Shown: piece after piece, positions 29,414 to 38,607 of the stretch
Numbering within the stretch: position 1 is the stretch's first letter
Layout of the letters: the number at the start of each line of letters is the position of its first letter
Assembly: GCF_030816195.1 (NCBI RefSeq)
Contig: NZ_JAUSXS010000001.1
Span: 434,001-498,000 of the forward strand
Reading direction: 5' to 3'
Source: Pseudomonas sp. W4I3
GTDB taxonomy: Bacteria; Pseudomonadota; Gammaproteobacteria; Pseudomonadales; Pseudomonadaceae
Length of the DNA: 64,000 bases
Made by a program: the position numbers and the translations under genes
The notes under the pieces: generated by a model
The model's database searches: none
What the model was told of the DNA's origin: nothing
The model's input: only the letters and a program-made list of their open reading frames with translations

Positions 29414-29794
29414 ATGACCAAGACAGTAATCACCAGCGACAAAGCCCCGGCCGCCATCGGTACTTATTCCCAGGCGATCAAGGCGGGCAACACCGTATAC
29501 ATGTCCGGCCAGATCCCGCTGGACCCAAAGACGATGGAACTGGTGGAAGGCTTCGAAGCACAGACCGTACAGGTCTTCGAAAACCTCAAGTCCGTGGCTG
29601 AAGCAGCCGGCGGTTCGTTCAAGGACATCGTCAAGCTGAACATCTTCCTCACCGACCTGAGCCACTTCGCCAAGGTCAACGAGATCATGGGCAAGTACTT
29701 CGAACAACCCTACCCAGCCCGCGCCGCCATCGGCGTTGCCGCCCTGCCAAAGGGTGCGCAGGTTGAAATGGACGCGATTCTGGTCATCGAGTAA
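29414..29794 (+). CDS. ridA: 2-iminobutanoate/2-iminopropanoate deaminase
   Basis: The 126-residue RidA has the active-site arginine segment [23 protein letters not shown] and the [10 protein letters not shown] loop. It hydrolyses reactive enamines/imines released by PLP enzymes such as threonine dehydratase. Of the two Rid proteins in the window this is the one with the archaetypal sequence; the other (3677) belongs to the dad locus. It follows spoT after 39 bp behind AAGGAGT. Confidence 0.93.
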   Translation: MTKTVITSDKAPAAIGTYSQAIKAGNTVYMSGQIPLDPKTMELVEGFEAQTVQVFENLKSVAEAAGGSFKDIVKLNIFLTDLSHFAKVNEIMGKYFEQPYPARAAIGVAALPKGAQVEMDAILVIE

Positions 29795-29849
29795 AACACC
29801 CGGCGCAGCCTCAACCGCTGCGCCGACTTCGTTTCAGAAGGATTTAGTC

Positions 29850-30593
29850 ATGCGCAAAGCGCTTGTAGCCTCTTCGTTGTTCGCCCTGCTGCTCGGCGGC
29901 TGTGCCAGCAACCCTGCCGATCTGGATGTGAGCGGTACCTGGATCAACCAGGCCGCCATTGATGCGGCAGCCAAGGGCGGCGCTTTGCGTGAAGCCTTGC
30001 AGACCTTTGGCCCGAACCTGGAATGGGAGGTCAACACCAAGGCCTTGCAGGCCCGCTACTACAACGGTTTTGAAGTCGCGGAAGGCAAGCTGCTGAGCGA
30101 AAAGCCCGGCGCCTGGAGCGTGGACTTTTACGGCAGCTCCGCCACCGAGCTCAAGCGTAAGGGCAAGAAGCTGCTGCAACTGGCCAACGACAATGAGCCT
30201 GAGCAACTGTTCGCCCGTGCGCAGGAACCGGCCCCGGAGGGCGCGCCCCTGGGCGCCAACTTCGAGCGGGCGCTCTACGCCGCCTACATGGGCGGAGACT
30301 GGAAGATCACCGACGGCGTCGGCAATGGCGCCACCGTACAGTTTCAAGCCAACGGCAAAGTCGCTGGCCTGCCTGGCGCGGACCAGTATTCCCTGTGCCT
30401 GGCCGGGGATTGCGCCTCCATGAGCGGCGGTTACGACAGCCTCTGGCTGCAGGAAAATGGCGTGGGCAACCCATGGATCTTTGCGCGCAAAGGCAAGCAA
30501 CTGGAGATTTTCCAGGCGGTCAACACTGCCCAAGCGGATGAAGTGCCTTCTTTCACGCCTGGCCAGCGCCAGTGGTTGCTTGAAAAGCAATAA
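29850..30593 (+). CDS. Hypothetical lipoprotein
   Basis: The 247-residue lipoprotein has a type II signal, LLLGGC, with acylated Cys 18. The mature part has no domain I recognise, is fairly hydrophilic, and contains repeated turns such as SGTWINQAAIDAAAKGG and GLPGADQYSLCLAGDC with a possible disulphide. ATG 29850 follows AGAAGGA; longer in-frame extension to 29736 would overlap ridA. By position it matches PA5340. It ends at a 44-nt perfect palindrome. Confidence 0.7.
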   Translation: MRKALVASSLFALLLGGCASNPADLDVSGTWINQAAIDAAAKGGALREALQTFGPNLEWEVNTKALQARYYNGFEVAEGKLLSEKPGAWSVDFYGSSATELKRKGKKLLQLANDNEPEQLFARAQEPAPEGAPLGANFERALYAAYMGGDWKITDGVGNGATVQFQANGKVAGLPGADQYSLCLAGDCASMSGGYDSLWLQENGVGNPWIFARKGKQLEIFQAVNTAQADEVPSFTPGQRQWLLEKQ

Positions 30594-30606
30594 CCCCCGC
30601 GACATA

Positions 30607-30650
30607 GATCAAAATGTGGGAGGGGGCTTGCCCCCTCCCACATTTTGATC
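30607..30650. repeat. Single REP palindrome (GTGGGAGGGGGCTTGC type) acting as terminator-like hairpin
   Basis: Perfect 20-bp arms (30607-30626 and 30631-30650) surround a CTTG loop. The core GTGGGAGGGGG/CCCCCTCCCAC is the second REP family of this genome. It lies between two convergent genes and could block read-through in both directions. Confidence 0.85.
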
Positions 30651-30654
30651 GAGT

Positions 30655-31506
30655 TCAGCCCTTCAGGATCGCCGCATAACCTTCGCGGTAAGTCGGATAC
30701 GTTGGCACCCACCCCAGCGCCTTGATGCGCGCATTGCTGCACTGCTTACTGCCCGCACGCCGCACACTGGCGTCCTCGGACCACTCTGTCACGCCCAGAT
30801 ACTCGCGCAACCAGCCCACCACCTCAGCCAACGGCGCCGGCGCGTCGTCAACGCCGATATAAACCTTGTCCAGCGAACCACCCTGCTCCACATGGCGCAG
30901 CAAAAACGCCAGCAAGCCCGCCGCGTCATCCGCGTGAATCCGGTTGCCATATAAAGGCGGGTCAATCGCCACGCGGTAACCCTGGCGCACCTGGGTCAGC
31001 AGCCACTCACGGCCTGGGCCGTAAATACCGGTCAAGCGCACAATGCTCGCCGGGATGCCACTGTTGAGCGCGACCTGCTCGGCTTCGAGCATGACCTGCC
31101 CGGAATACCCCTTCGCCTGGGTTTCAGAGGTTTCGTCGACCCATTCGCCGTTCTGTTGGCCATAGACACTGCTGCTGGACACAAACAACAGATGCTTGGG
31201 CTCCTGGCCATAATCCTGCAGCCACTCCAGTACATGCTTCAAACCCTGCACGTACGCCGCACGATAGCCGGCCTCATCGTGGTCGGTCGCCGCAGCGCAA
31301 TACACCAGGTAATCCACGCCGCCAATCGGCCAGGTGTCGGGGCAGTCCTTATTGAACAGGTCGCCAGCGATGCCAATCACGCCGTGAGGAAGGCGTGAAA
31401 TATCGCGGCGCAGGCCATGAACCTCCCATCCTCCGGCCAGCAATTGGCTAGCCAGCCGACTACCCACATCGCCGCAACCGGCAATCACAACAGAAGGCGC
31501 AGACAT
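30655..31506 (-). CDS. NAD-dependent epimerase/dehydratase family protein (YeeZ-like)
   Basis: The 283-residue short-chain dehydrogenase-type protein begins MSAPSVVIAGCGDVGSRLASQLL (GxGxxG nucleotide site) and carries VSSSSVYGQQNG and a VRLTGIYGPGREW segment. The usual YxxxK is replaced by a YSGQVMLEAE context, so classical epimerase activity is doubtful. Of tandem ATGs (31509, 31506) the second is better spaced from GGAG. Substrate is unknown. It corresponds to PA5341 and is divergent from exbB. Confidence 0.8.
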   Translation of the reverse strand: MSAPSVVIAGCGDVGSRLASQLLAGGWEVHGLRRDISRLPHGVIGIAGDLFNKDCPDTWPIGGVDYLVYCAAATDHDEAGYRAAYVQGLKHVLEWLQDYGQEPKHLLFVSSSSVYGQQNGEWVDETSETQAKGYSGQVMLEAEQVALNSGIPASIVRLTGIYGPGREWLLTQVRQGYRVAIDPPLYGNRIHADDAAGLLAFLLRHVEQGGSLDKVYIGVDDAPAPLAEVVGWLREYLGVTEWSEDASVRRAGSKQCSNARIKALGWVPTYPTYREGYAAILKG

Positions 31507-31599
31507 CATAAAACTCCATTCTCAAAGGCGCAGATTAGCCGCGCGAGAGGATCAACGGCCAGTAAAAAGCGAAATAAAGTAACAGTGCCACTTTAGTTA

Positions 31600-31618
31600 A
31601 CAAGAATTACTTGCAATA
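31600..31618. promoter_or_regulatory. Candidate Fur box upstream of exbB-exbD-tonB
   Basis: ACAAGAATTACTTGCAATA lies in an AT-rich stretch about 80 bp before the exbB start and resembles pseudomonad Fur sites of the AAGAAT-N-ATT-CGCA form. The match is partial; iron control is expected from the function of the operon rather than proven by this sequence. Confidence 0.35.
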
Positions 31619-31695
31619 ATAACCACCCATTTGTCCTCGACCCTCAAGGGTCTGGCAGGACGATCACCCATTATTTTCTCTCAGGTCCGGCCAGC

Positions 31696-32661
31696 ATGAC
31701 ACGTCATACAAACCCCGCTTCGCCAACCAAGCCTCACAGCCCATCCCGCGCCTGGCGTGCGATTGCTGCGATGCTGTTCAGCGTACTGCTGGCGCCGACC
31801 GCCGCGTTCGCTGACGCCACCGCACCGGCCGCGCCCGCCGCTGCCGAACAGAATGTCACTGCCCCGTCCGCCGCGCCAGCCGCCACCGACCCGGCCCAGG
31901 CTGCGGCCCCTGCCGAAGAAAACGGCGCCGTGCTGGAAGAAGACAACACCCTCGGCATGGCACACGACCTCTCCCCATGGGGCATGTACCAGAACGCTGA
32001 CGTGGTGGTGAAAGCCGTGATGATCGGCCTGGCCATCGCCTCGATCATTACCTGGACCATCTGGATCGCCAAAGGCTTCGAGCTGCTGGGCGCCAAGCGT
32101 CGTCTGCGTACCGAAATCGTCCACCTGAAAAAGGCCACCACCCTCAAGGAAGCGAGTGAAACCGCGACCAAGAAGGGCACCCTGGCCAACCTGCTGGTGC
32201 ATGACGCTCTTGAAGAAATGCGCCTGTCTGCCAACACCCGCGAAAAAGAAGGCATCAAGGAACGTGTCAGCTTCCGCCTGGAGCGCCTGGTGGCGGCTTG
32301 CGGTCGCAACATGAGCAGTGGCACCGGCGTACTGGCGACCATCGGTTCCACGGCCCCCTTCGTCGGCTTGTTCGGTACCGTGTGGGGCATCATGAACAGC
32401 TTCATCGGCATCGCCAAAACCCAGACCACCAACCTCGCCGTGGTGGCCCCCGGCATCGCAGAAGCATTGCTGGCTACCGCGCTGGGCCTGGTTGCCGCGA
32501 TTCCTGCGGTGGTGATCTACAACGTCTTCGCCCGTTCGATCGCCGGCTACAAGGCCCAGGTGTCGGATGCGTCGGCAGAAGTCCTGCTGCTGGTCAGCCG
32601 CGACCTCGATCACCTGCCTACCGAGCGCAGCTCGCAACCGCACATGGTGAAAGTGGGGTAA
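31696..32661 (+). CDS. exbB: TonB-system energiser ExbB
   Basis: The 321-residue MotA/TolQ/ExbB proton-channel protein has a cleavable-looking N-terminal segment (about 20-40) followed by an unusually long Ala/Pro-rich periplasmic stretch (about 41-85), then three membrane segments (about 100-122, 215-240, 250-275) with the conserved GLFGTVWGIMNSF and GIAEALLATALGLVAAIPAV. With ExbD it harvests the proton gradient to drive TonB. exbD follows after 6 bp. Confidence 0.93.
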   Translation: MTRHTNPASPTKPHSPSRAWRAIAAMLFSVLLAPTAAFADATAPAAPAAAEQNVTAPSAAPAATDPAQAAAPAEENGAVLEEDNTLGMAHDLSPWGMYQNADVVVKAVMIGLAIASIITWTIWIAKGFELLGAKRRLRTEIVHLKKATTLKEASETATKKGTLANLLVHDALEEMRLSANTREKEGIKERVSFRLERLVAACGRNMSSGTGVLATIGSTAPFVGLFGTVWGIMNSFIGIAKTQTTNLAVVAPGIAEALLATALGLVAAIPAVVIYNVFARSIAGYKAQVSDASAEVLLLVSRDLDHLPTERSSQPHMVKVG

Positions 32662-32667
32662 TCGGCC

Positions 32668-33093
32668 ATGGGGCTGCATTTGAATCAAGGCGACGATGAA
32701 CTCGTCGAGAACCACGAAATCAACGTCACGCCGTTTATCGACGTGATGCTGGTGCTGCTGATCATCTTCATGGTGGCGGCACCGTTGGCCACCGTGGACA
32801 TCAAGGTTGACCTTCCCGCGTCCAGCGCCAAGCCGGCGCCGCGGCCGGAGAAGCCGATTTTCCTCAGCGTGAAGGCGGACCAACGTCTGTTCCTGGGCGA
32901 AGAAGAAGTCAAGGCTGAAACCCTGGGGCCGGTGCTCGACGCCAAGACCCAAGGCAAGAAAGACACGACGATCTTCTTCCAGGCCGACAAGGGCGTGGAC
33001 TACGGCGACTTGATGAGCGTGATGGATGCCCTGCGGGCAGCCGGCTACCTCAAGGTAGGCCTGGTCGGACTCGAGACGGCAGCCAAGAAATGA
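32668..33093 (+). CDS. exbD: TonB-system energiser ExbD
   Basis: The 141-residue protein has one N-terminal membrane segment with the proton-relay aspartate in NVTPFIDVMLVLLIIFMV and a periplasmic ExbD/TolR domain. It overlaps tonB by four bases (ATGA), showing translational coupling. Confidence 0.94.
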   Translation: MGLHLNQGDDELVENHEINVTPFIDVMLVLLIIFMVAAPLATVDIKVDLPASSAKPAPRPEKPIFLSVKADQRLFLGEEEVKAETLGPVLDAKTQGKKDTTIFFQADKGVDYGDLMSVMDALRAAGYLKVGLVGLETAAKK

Positions 33094-33836
33094 TCACGAC
33101 GCGCCACAAACTGACGCGTTATGGCACCAGCCTCGCAGTCGTGCTGGGCGTGCATGCCGTCGCGATCATCATCGCCCTTCAATGGTCCGCGCCGCAGGCG
33201 ATCCCGCTGCCGCCGGCCGCGATGGTCATCGACCTGGCGCCGCTGCCGGCGCCACCGCCGCCTCCGGCACCGCCCAAGGTCGTGGCACCACCACCGCCAC
33301 CGGTCGAAGAGCTGCCTTTGCCGAAACTGGCCGAGGCGCCCAAGCCGACGATCCAGGTGCCCAAGCCGGTCAAGCCCAAACCCAAGCCGCAACCGCCCAA
33401 GCCGGTGGAGAAGAAGCCCGATCCGCCCAAGGAAAAACCTTCCGAGGAGCCACCGAGCGACACACCGCCGAGCAACGCACCTGCGCAAAAGTCCGCACAG
33501 CCTGCTCCCGGTCCATCGGCGCAACAGCTGGCTGCCCAGGCATCCTGGCAAAGCACCCTGCTGGCCCACTTGCAGAAGTACAAGAAGTACCCGCCGGGCG
33601 CCCAGCAGCGCGGCAAGGAAGGCATGAACCGCTTGCGCTTCGTGGTTGATGGCGAAGGCAATGTGCTGTCTTACGAACTGGAAGGCCGCTCCGGCAACGC
33701 CGACCTGGACCGTGCGACGCTGGAGATGATCCGCAAGGCGCAACCCTTGCCCAAGCCACCCGCCGACCTGTTGAAAAACGGCAGCGTGGAGCTCGTCGCA
33801 CCGTTCGTTTACAACATCGACAAGCGTCGCCGTTAG
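33090..33836 (+). CDS. tonB: TonB energy-transducing protein
   Basis: The 248-residue protein has an N-terminal membrane anchor (about 10-30), a long Pro/Lys-rich spacer (about 45-130, repeated PPPPP, PKP and KPKPQPPKP) and a C-terminal TonB domain (about 150-245, with HLQKYKKYPPGAQQRGKEGMNRLRF). It couples the ExbBD motor to outer-membrane siderophore receptors. Confidence 0.94.
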   Translation: MITTRHKLTRYGTSLAVVLGVHAVAIIIALQWSAPQAIPLPPAAMVIDLAPLPAPPPPPAPPKVVAPPPPPVEELPLPKLAEAPKPTIQVPKPVKPKPKPQPPKPVEKKPDPPKEKPSEEPPSDTPPSNAPAQKSAQPAPGPSAQQLAAQASWQSTLLAHLQKYKKYPPGAQQRGKEGMNRLRFVVDGEGNVLSYELEGRSGNADLDRATLEMIRKAQPLPKPPADLLKNGSVELVAPFVYNIDKRRR

Positions 33837-33845
33837 CCGGGCAAT

Positions 33846-33870
33846 GTGGGAGGGGCCCGTTCCCTCCCAC
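33846..33870. repeat. Single REP remnant after tonB
   Basis: GTGGGAGGG (33846-33854) and CCCTCCCAC (33862-33870) form a 9-bp stem with a GCCCGTT loop, just after the tonB stop. It belongs to the same REP family as at 30607 but has a diverged centre. Confidence 0.7.
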
Positions 33871-33994
33871 CTACACCTGCGGCGAATAAGCAAAATTACC
33901 GACACTCTCCGCTCAATCCCCAACAAAGTTCTGATAACGTGCGTCTATCGATTGCAGCCGGTATGCTTGGCCCGCAACCTCATGGACGCCCGCT

Positions 33995-34915
33995 ATGACT
34001 CTTACAGAATTACGCTACATCGTGACCCTCGCCCAAGAACAGCACTTCGGCCACGCGGCCGAGCGTTGCCACGTCAGCCAGCCGACGCTGTCGGTGGGCG
34101 TGAAAAAGCTTGAAGACGAACTCGGTGTGCTGATTTTCGAGCGCAGCAAGAGCGCCGTGCGCCTCACTCCCGTGGGCGAAGGCATCGTTGCCCAGGCCCA
34201 GAAGGTACTGGAACAAGCGCAGAGCATTCGCGAACTGGCCCAGGCCGGCAAGAACCAGCTGACCGCGCCGCTCAAGGTCGGCGCCATCTACACCGTCGGG
34301 CCCTACCTGTTCCCGCACCTGATCCCGCAACTGCACCGCGTTGCGCCGCAGATGCCACTGTATATCGAAGAAAACTTCACCCACGTGCTGCGCGACAAAC
34401 TGCGCAACGGTGAGCTGGACGCGATCATCATCGCCCTGCCGTTCAACGAGGCGGACGTACTGACCCTGCCGCTCTACGACGAACCGTTCTACGTACTGAT
34501 GCCGGCCTCGCACCCGTGGACCAAGAAGGACACCATCGATGCCGGCCTGCTCAATGACAAGAGCCTGCTGCTACTCGGTGAAGGCCATTGCTTCCGCGAC
34601 CAGGTACTGGAAGCCTGCCCGACCCTGACCAAGGGCAACGACGGCGCCAAGCACACCACGGTGGAATCCAGCTCCCTGGAGACCATTCGCCATATGGTCG
34701 CGTCCGGCCTGGGTATTTCGATCCTGCCGTTGTCGGCGGTAGACAGCCATCACTACGCCCCTGGCGTGATTGAAGTGCGCCCACTCACGCCACCGGTGCC
34801 CTTCCGCACTGTGGCCATCGCCTGGCGCGCCAGCTTTCCGCGGCCAAAAGCGATTGAGATCCTCGCCGACTCGATACGCCTGTGCTCGGTGGCCAAACCG
34901 CCTGCTGCGAGCTAA
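33995..34915 (+). CDS. oxyR: Hydrogen peroxide-sensing regulator OxyR
   Basis: The 306-residue LysR-type regulator has an N-terminal HTH (FGHAAERCHVSQPTLSVGVKKLED) and the redox pair C199 and C208 in GHCFRDQVLEAC, at the same numbers as in E. coli OxyR. Oxidation to a disulphide activates katB, ahpCF and related genes. recG starts 8 bp after its stop codon, an arrangement also found in P. aeruginosa where the two are co-transcribed. Confidence 0.96.
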   Translation: MTLTELRYIVTLAQEQHFGHAAERCHVSQPTLSVGVKKLEDELGVLIFERSKSAVRLTPVGEGIVAQAQKVLEQAQSIRELAQAGKNQLTAPLKVGAIYTVGPYLFPHLIPQLHRVAPQMPLYIEENFTHVLRDKLRNGELDAIIIALPFNEADVLTLPLYDEPFYVLMPASHPWTKKDTIDAGLLNDKSLLLLGEGHCFRDQVLEACPTLTKGNDGAKHTTVESSSLETIRHMVASGLGISILPLSAVDSHHYAPGVIEVRPLTPPVPFRTVAIAWRASFPRPKAIEILADSIRLCSVAKPPAAS

Positions 34916-34923
34916 GTAACGGT

Positions 34924-36999
34924 ATGACAGAGCTGTCGCAGGTGTCGGTGACCGCACTCAAGGGTGTCGGTGAGGCCATGGCCGAGAAACTGGCCAAGGT
35001 CGGCCTGGAAAACCTTCAGGACGTGCTGTTCCACCTGCCGCTGCGCTACCAGGACCGCACCCGCGTCGTGCCCATCGGCCAGTTGCGACCCGGCCAGGAC
35101 GCGGTGATCGAAGGCACCGTCAGCGGCGCCGACGTGGTGATGGGCAAGCGCCGCAGCCTGGTGGTGCGCCTGCAGGACGGCACCGGTGGCCTGAGCCTGC
35201 GCTTTTACCATTTCAGCAATGCGCAGAAAGACGGCCTCAAGCGCGGCACCCGCGTGCGTTGCTACGGTGAAGCCCGCCCTGGCGCCTCGGGCCTGGAGAT
35301 CTACCATCCGGAGTACCGCGCCATTACCGGCGACGAACCGCCACCGGTGGACACCACCCTCACGCCGATTTACCCGCTGACCGAAGGCCTTACCCAGCAG
35401 CGCCTGCGCCAGTTGTGCATGCAAACCCTGACGATGCTCGGCCCGCAGAGCCTGCCCGACTGGCTGCCGCTGGAGCTGGCGCGGGACTATCAGCTGGCGC
35501 CGCTGGCGGATGCGATTCGCTACCTGCATCACCCGCCTGCCGACGCCGATGTCGACGAACTCGCCCTCGGTCATCACTGGGCGCAGCATCGCCTGGCCTT
35601 CGAAGAATTGCTCACCCATCAACTGTCCCAGCAGCGCCTGCGCGAAAGCATGCGCTCGCTGCGCGCACCCGCCATGCCCAAAGCCACGCGTCTGCCCGCG
35701 CAGTACCTGGCCAACCTGGGCTTCGCACCCACCGGCGCGCAACAACGTGTCGGCAACGAAATCGCCTACGACCTCAGCCAGCAGGAACCGATGCTGCGCC
35801 TGATCCAAGGCGATGTGGGCGCGGGCAAGACCGTGGTCGCCGCCCTCGCCGCCTTGCAGGCTCTGGAAGCCGGTTACCAGGTAGCACTGATGGCGCCGAC
35901 GGAAATTCTCGCGGAACAGCACTTCATCACCTTCAAGCGCTGGCTCGAACCGCTGGGGCTGGAAGTGGCGTGGCTGGCCGGCAAGCTCAAGGGCAAGAAC
36001 CGTGCGGCCGCGCTGGAGCAGATCGCTGCCGGCGCGCCCATGGTGGTGGGCACCCATGCGCTGTTCCAGGACGAAGTGCAATTCAAGAACCTGGCGCTGG
36101 TGATCATCGACGAACAGCACCGCTTCGGCGTGCAACAGCGCCTGGCCCTGCGCCAGAAAGGCGTGGGCGGGCGCATGAACCCGCACCAGTTGATCATGAC
36201 CGCCACACCCATCCCGCGCACGCTTGCAATGAGCGCCTACGCCGACCTCGACACCTCGATCCTCGACGAACTGCCCCCCGGCCGTACCCCGGTCAACACC
36301 GTACTGGTCACCGACACGCGACGCGTCGAAGTGATCGAGCGTGTGCGCGGTGCCTGCGCCGAAGGCCGCCAGGCTTACTGGGTGTGTACGCTGATCGAAG
36401 AGTCTGAAGAACTGACCTGCCAGGCCGCTGAAACCACCTATGAAGACCTCACCAGCGCACTTGGCGAGCTCAAGGTCGGGCTGATCCACGGCCGTATGAA
36501 ACCCGCCGAAAAAGCCGCGGTGATGGCCGATTTCAAGGCCGGCAACCTGCAACTGCTGGTGGCCACCACGGTGATCGAAGTCGGCGTGGACGTGCCCAAC
36601 GCCAGCCTGATGATCATTGAAAACCCCGAACGCCTGGGCCTGGCCCAACTGCACCAATTGCGCGGCCGCGTCGGTCGGGGCAGCGCCGCCAGCCATTGCG
36701 TGCTGCTGTATCACCCGCCGCTGTCGCAGATTGGCCGCCAACGGCTGGGCATCATGCGCGAAACCAACGACGGCTTTGTCATCGCCGAAAAAGACCTGGA
36801 GCTGCGCGGCCCGGGGGAAATGCTCGGCACTCGTCAAACCGGTTTGCTGCAATTCAAGGTCGCCGACCTGATGCGCGACGCCGACCTGTTGCCCGCTGTG
36901 CGCGATGCGGCGCAAGCGCTGCTGGAACGCTGGCCTGAGCATGTCAGCCCATTGCTCAACCGCTGGCTGCGGCACGGGCAGCAATATGGCCAAGTGTGA
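34924..36999 (+). CDS. recG: ATP-dependent DNA helicase RecG
   Basis: The 691-residue branch-migration helicase reverses stalled forks and processes Holliday junctions. It has the N-terminal wedge/OB domain (VGEAMAEKLAKVGLENLQDVLFHLP and later LRFYHFSNAQKDGLKRGTRVRCYGE), Walker A GDVGAGKTVVA, the DEQH box and the RGRVGRGSAASHCVLL motif. ATG 34924 gives the usual length; 14 further codons overlap the oxyR end. Confidence 0.95.
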   Translation: MTELSQVSVTALKGVGEAMAEKLAKVGLENLQDVLFHLPLRYQDRTRVVPIGQLRPGQDAVIEGTVSGADVVMGKRRSLVVRLQDGTGGLSLRFYHFSNAQKDGLKRGTRVRCYGEARPGASGLEIYHPEYRAITGDEPPPVDTTLTPIYPLTEGLTQQRLRQLCMQTLTMLGPQSLPDWLPLELARDYQLAPLADAIRYLHHPPADADVDELALGHHWAQHRLAFEELLTHQLSQQRLRESMRSLRAPAMPKATRLPAQYLANLGFAPTGAQQRVGNEIAYDLSQQEPMLRLIQGDVGAGKTVVAALAALQALEAGYQVALMAPTEILAEQHFITFKRWLEPLGLEVAWLAGKLKGKNRAAALEQIAAGAPMVVGTHALFQDEVQFKNLALVIIDEQHRFGVQQRLALRQKGVGGRMNPHQLIMTATPIPRTLAMSAYADLDTSILDELPPGRTPVNTVLVTDTRRVEVIERVRGACAEGRQAYWVCTLIEESEELTCQAAETTYEDLTSALGELKVGLIHGRMKPAEKAAVMADFKAGNLQLLVATTVIEVGVDVPNASLMIIENPERLGLAQLHQLRGRVGRGSAASHCVLLYHPPLSQIGRQRLGIMRETNDGFVIAEKDLELRGPGEMLGTRQTGLLQFKVADLMRDADLLPAVRDAAQALLERWPEHVSPLLNRWLRHGQQYGQV

Positions 37000-37076
37000 C
37001 GCCGGACTCACTTATCCGACCTACACCTGTATCAAGCTGGTTATACTCCAATGAATGTAAGAAATTGGATCCGGCC

Positions 37077-38477
37077 ATGTCAGAAGTTGCCCTCGCTACA
37101 GTCCCACTGACCGCCCCACCGGTCATTCGGGCACTGCTCGCAAAGCTCGCCATTCCCTACACGGAAGTCATCGAACAGACTGGCCTGAACCCTGCGCGAA
37201 AGGTCCAGGCGGTACTGCTCGAAGATGCCGTTGGCGCGCTCATGGTGCTGTTCCCTCAGAGCCAGTTGCTCGACCTCAACCGCCTCACCGAGCTGACCGG
37301 TCGCCGACTCACGGCCGTGTCTCCGGAGCGCGTCGAGCGCATGCTGAGCAAACATGACCTGAGCCTGCTGCCGGGCCTGCCGCCACTCACCAGCTCGCCC
37401 TGTCTGTACGAAGGCAGTCTGCTCAACGAGCCGAGTCTATGGGTGCATTCGGGCGAAGCCGGGTTGCTGCTGGAAATCGCCAGCGAGCACTTCAAGGCCC
37501 TGCTGACCAAGGCCAGTGCTGCGCAGTTCGGCGAGCCGCTGAGCAACATTCGCCCTAACCTCGACCGCCCCAATGATGACCGTGAGGAAATCACCCAGGC
37601 GATGCAGGCATTCACTGCCCGCCGAATCCAGCAACGCCTGGAAGCGACCATCGAAATCCCGCCGCTGGCCGACACCGCGCAGAAGATCATCAAACTGCGC
37701 GTCGACCCCAACGCCACCATCGACGACATCACCGGCGTGGTGGAAACCGACCCGGCCCTGGCCGCCCAAGTGGTGAGCTGGGCGGCGTCGCCCTATTACG
37801 CGTCGCCGGGCAAGATCCGCTCGGTGGAAGACGCCATCGTGCGCGTGCTGGGCTTCGATCTGGTGATCAACCTGGCACTGGGCCTGGCCCTGGGCAAAAC
37901 CCTGAGCCTGCCCAAGGACCGCCCGCACCAGTCCACGCCGTACTGGCACCAGTCGATCTACACCGCCGCCGTGATCGAAGGCCTGACCCGCGCCATGCCC
38001 CGCGCCCAGCGCCCGGAAGCCGGCCTGACCTACCTTGCAGGCCTGCTGCACAACTTTGGCTACCTGCTGCTGGCCCATGTGTTCCCGCCGCACTTCTCGC
38101 TGATCTGCCGCCACCTTGAGGTCAATCCGCACCTGTGCCACAGCTACGTGGAACAACACCTGCTGGGCATCAGCCGCGAGCAGATCGGCGCCTGGCTGAT
38201 GCGCTACTGGGACATGCCGGACGAACTGTCCACCGCGCTGCGCTTCCAGCACGATCCGACCTATGACGGGCAATACGCCGAGTACCCGAACCTGGTGTGC
38301 CTGGCCGTGCGCCTGTTGCGCAGCCGAGGCATCGGCTCCGGGCCGGATGAAACCATCCCGGATGCGCTGCTCGAGCGCCTGGGCTTGAGCCGTGAGAAGG
38401 CTGAGGAAGTGGTCGGCAAGGTGCTGGATGCCGAAGTGCTGTTGCGCGAGCTGGCGTCGCAATTCACCCAGCCTTGA
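37077..38477 (+). CDS. YbaK/aminoacyl-tRNA deacylase-like + HDOD domain protein
   Basis: The 466-residue product joins an N-terminal YbaK/EbsC-like tRNA-editing fold (about 10-150) to a C-terminal HDOD domain (about 185-400, with IEIPPLADTAQKIIKLRVDPNATIDDITGVVETDPALAAQVVSWA), a degenerate HD domain often found in signalling proteins. ATG 37077 is preferred; in-frame extension to 36996 overlaps recG. It matches PA5346. Function is unknown; a role in sensing tRNA or nucleotide state is conjecture. Confidence 0.8.
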   Translation: MSEVALATVPLTAPPVIRALLAKLAIPYTEVIEQTGLNPARKVQAVLLEDAVGALMVLFPQSQLLDLNRLTELTGRRLTAVSPERVERMLSKHDLSLLPGLPPLTSSPCLYEGSLLNEPSLWVHSGEAGLLLEIASEHFKALLTKASAAQFGEPLSNIRPNLDRPNDDREEITQAMQAFTARRIQQRLEATIEIPPLADTAQKIIKLRVDPNATIDDITGVVETDPALAAQVVSWAASPYYASPGKIRSVEDAIVRVLGFDLVINLALGLALGKTLSLPKDRPHQSTPYWHQSIYTAAVIEGLTRAMPRAQRPEAGLTYLAGLLHNFGYLLLAHVFPPHFSLICRHLEVNPHLCHSYVEQHLLGISREQIGAWLMRYWDMPDELSTALRFQHDPTYDGQYAEYPNLVCLAVRLLRSRGIGSGPDETIPDALLERLGLSREKAEEVVGKVLDAEVLLRELASQFTQP

Positions 38478-38499
38478 ATGTGTAGCCTGTCAGACTGCA

Positions 38500-38581
38500 A
38501 TCGGGGGCAAGCCCCCTCCCACATTCGACCGCATTCCAAAGCTGGAATGCGGTTAAGTGTGGGAGGGGGCTTGCCCCCGAT
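38500..38581. repeat. REPIN (paired REP, GGGGGCAAGCCCCC type)
   Basis: ATCGGGGGCAAGCCCCCTCC at the left and its reverse complement at the right flank an inner palindrome CGCATTCCA-AAGC-TGGAATGCG. The pair lies between convergent genes. Confidence 0.9.
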
Positions 38582-38607
38582 AAATCCACCTCGGTTTAAC
38601 TGAACGC

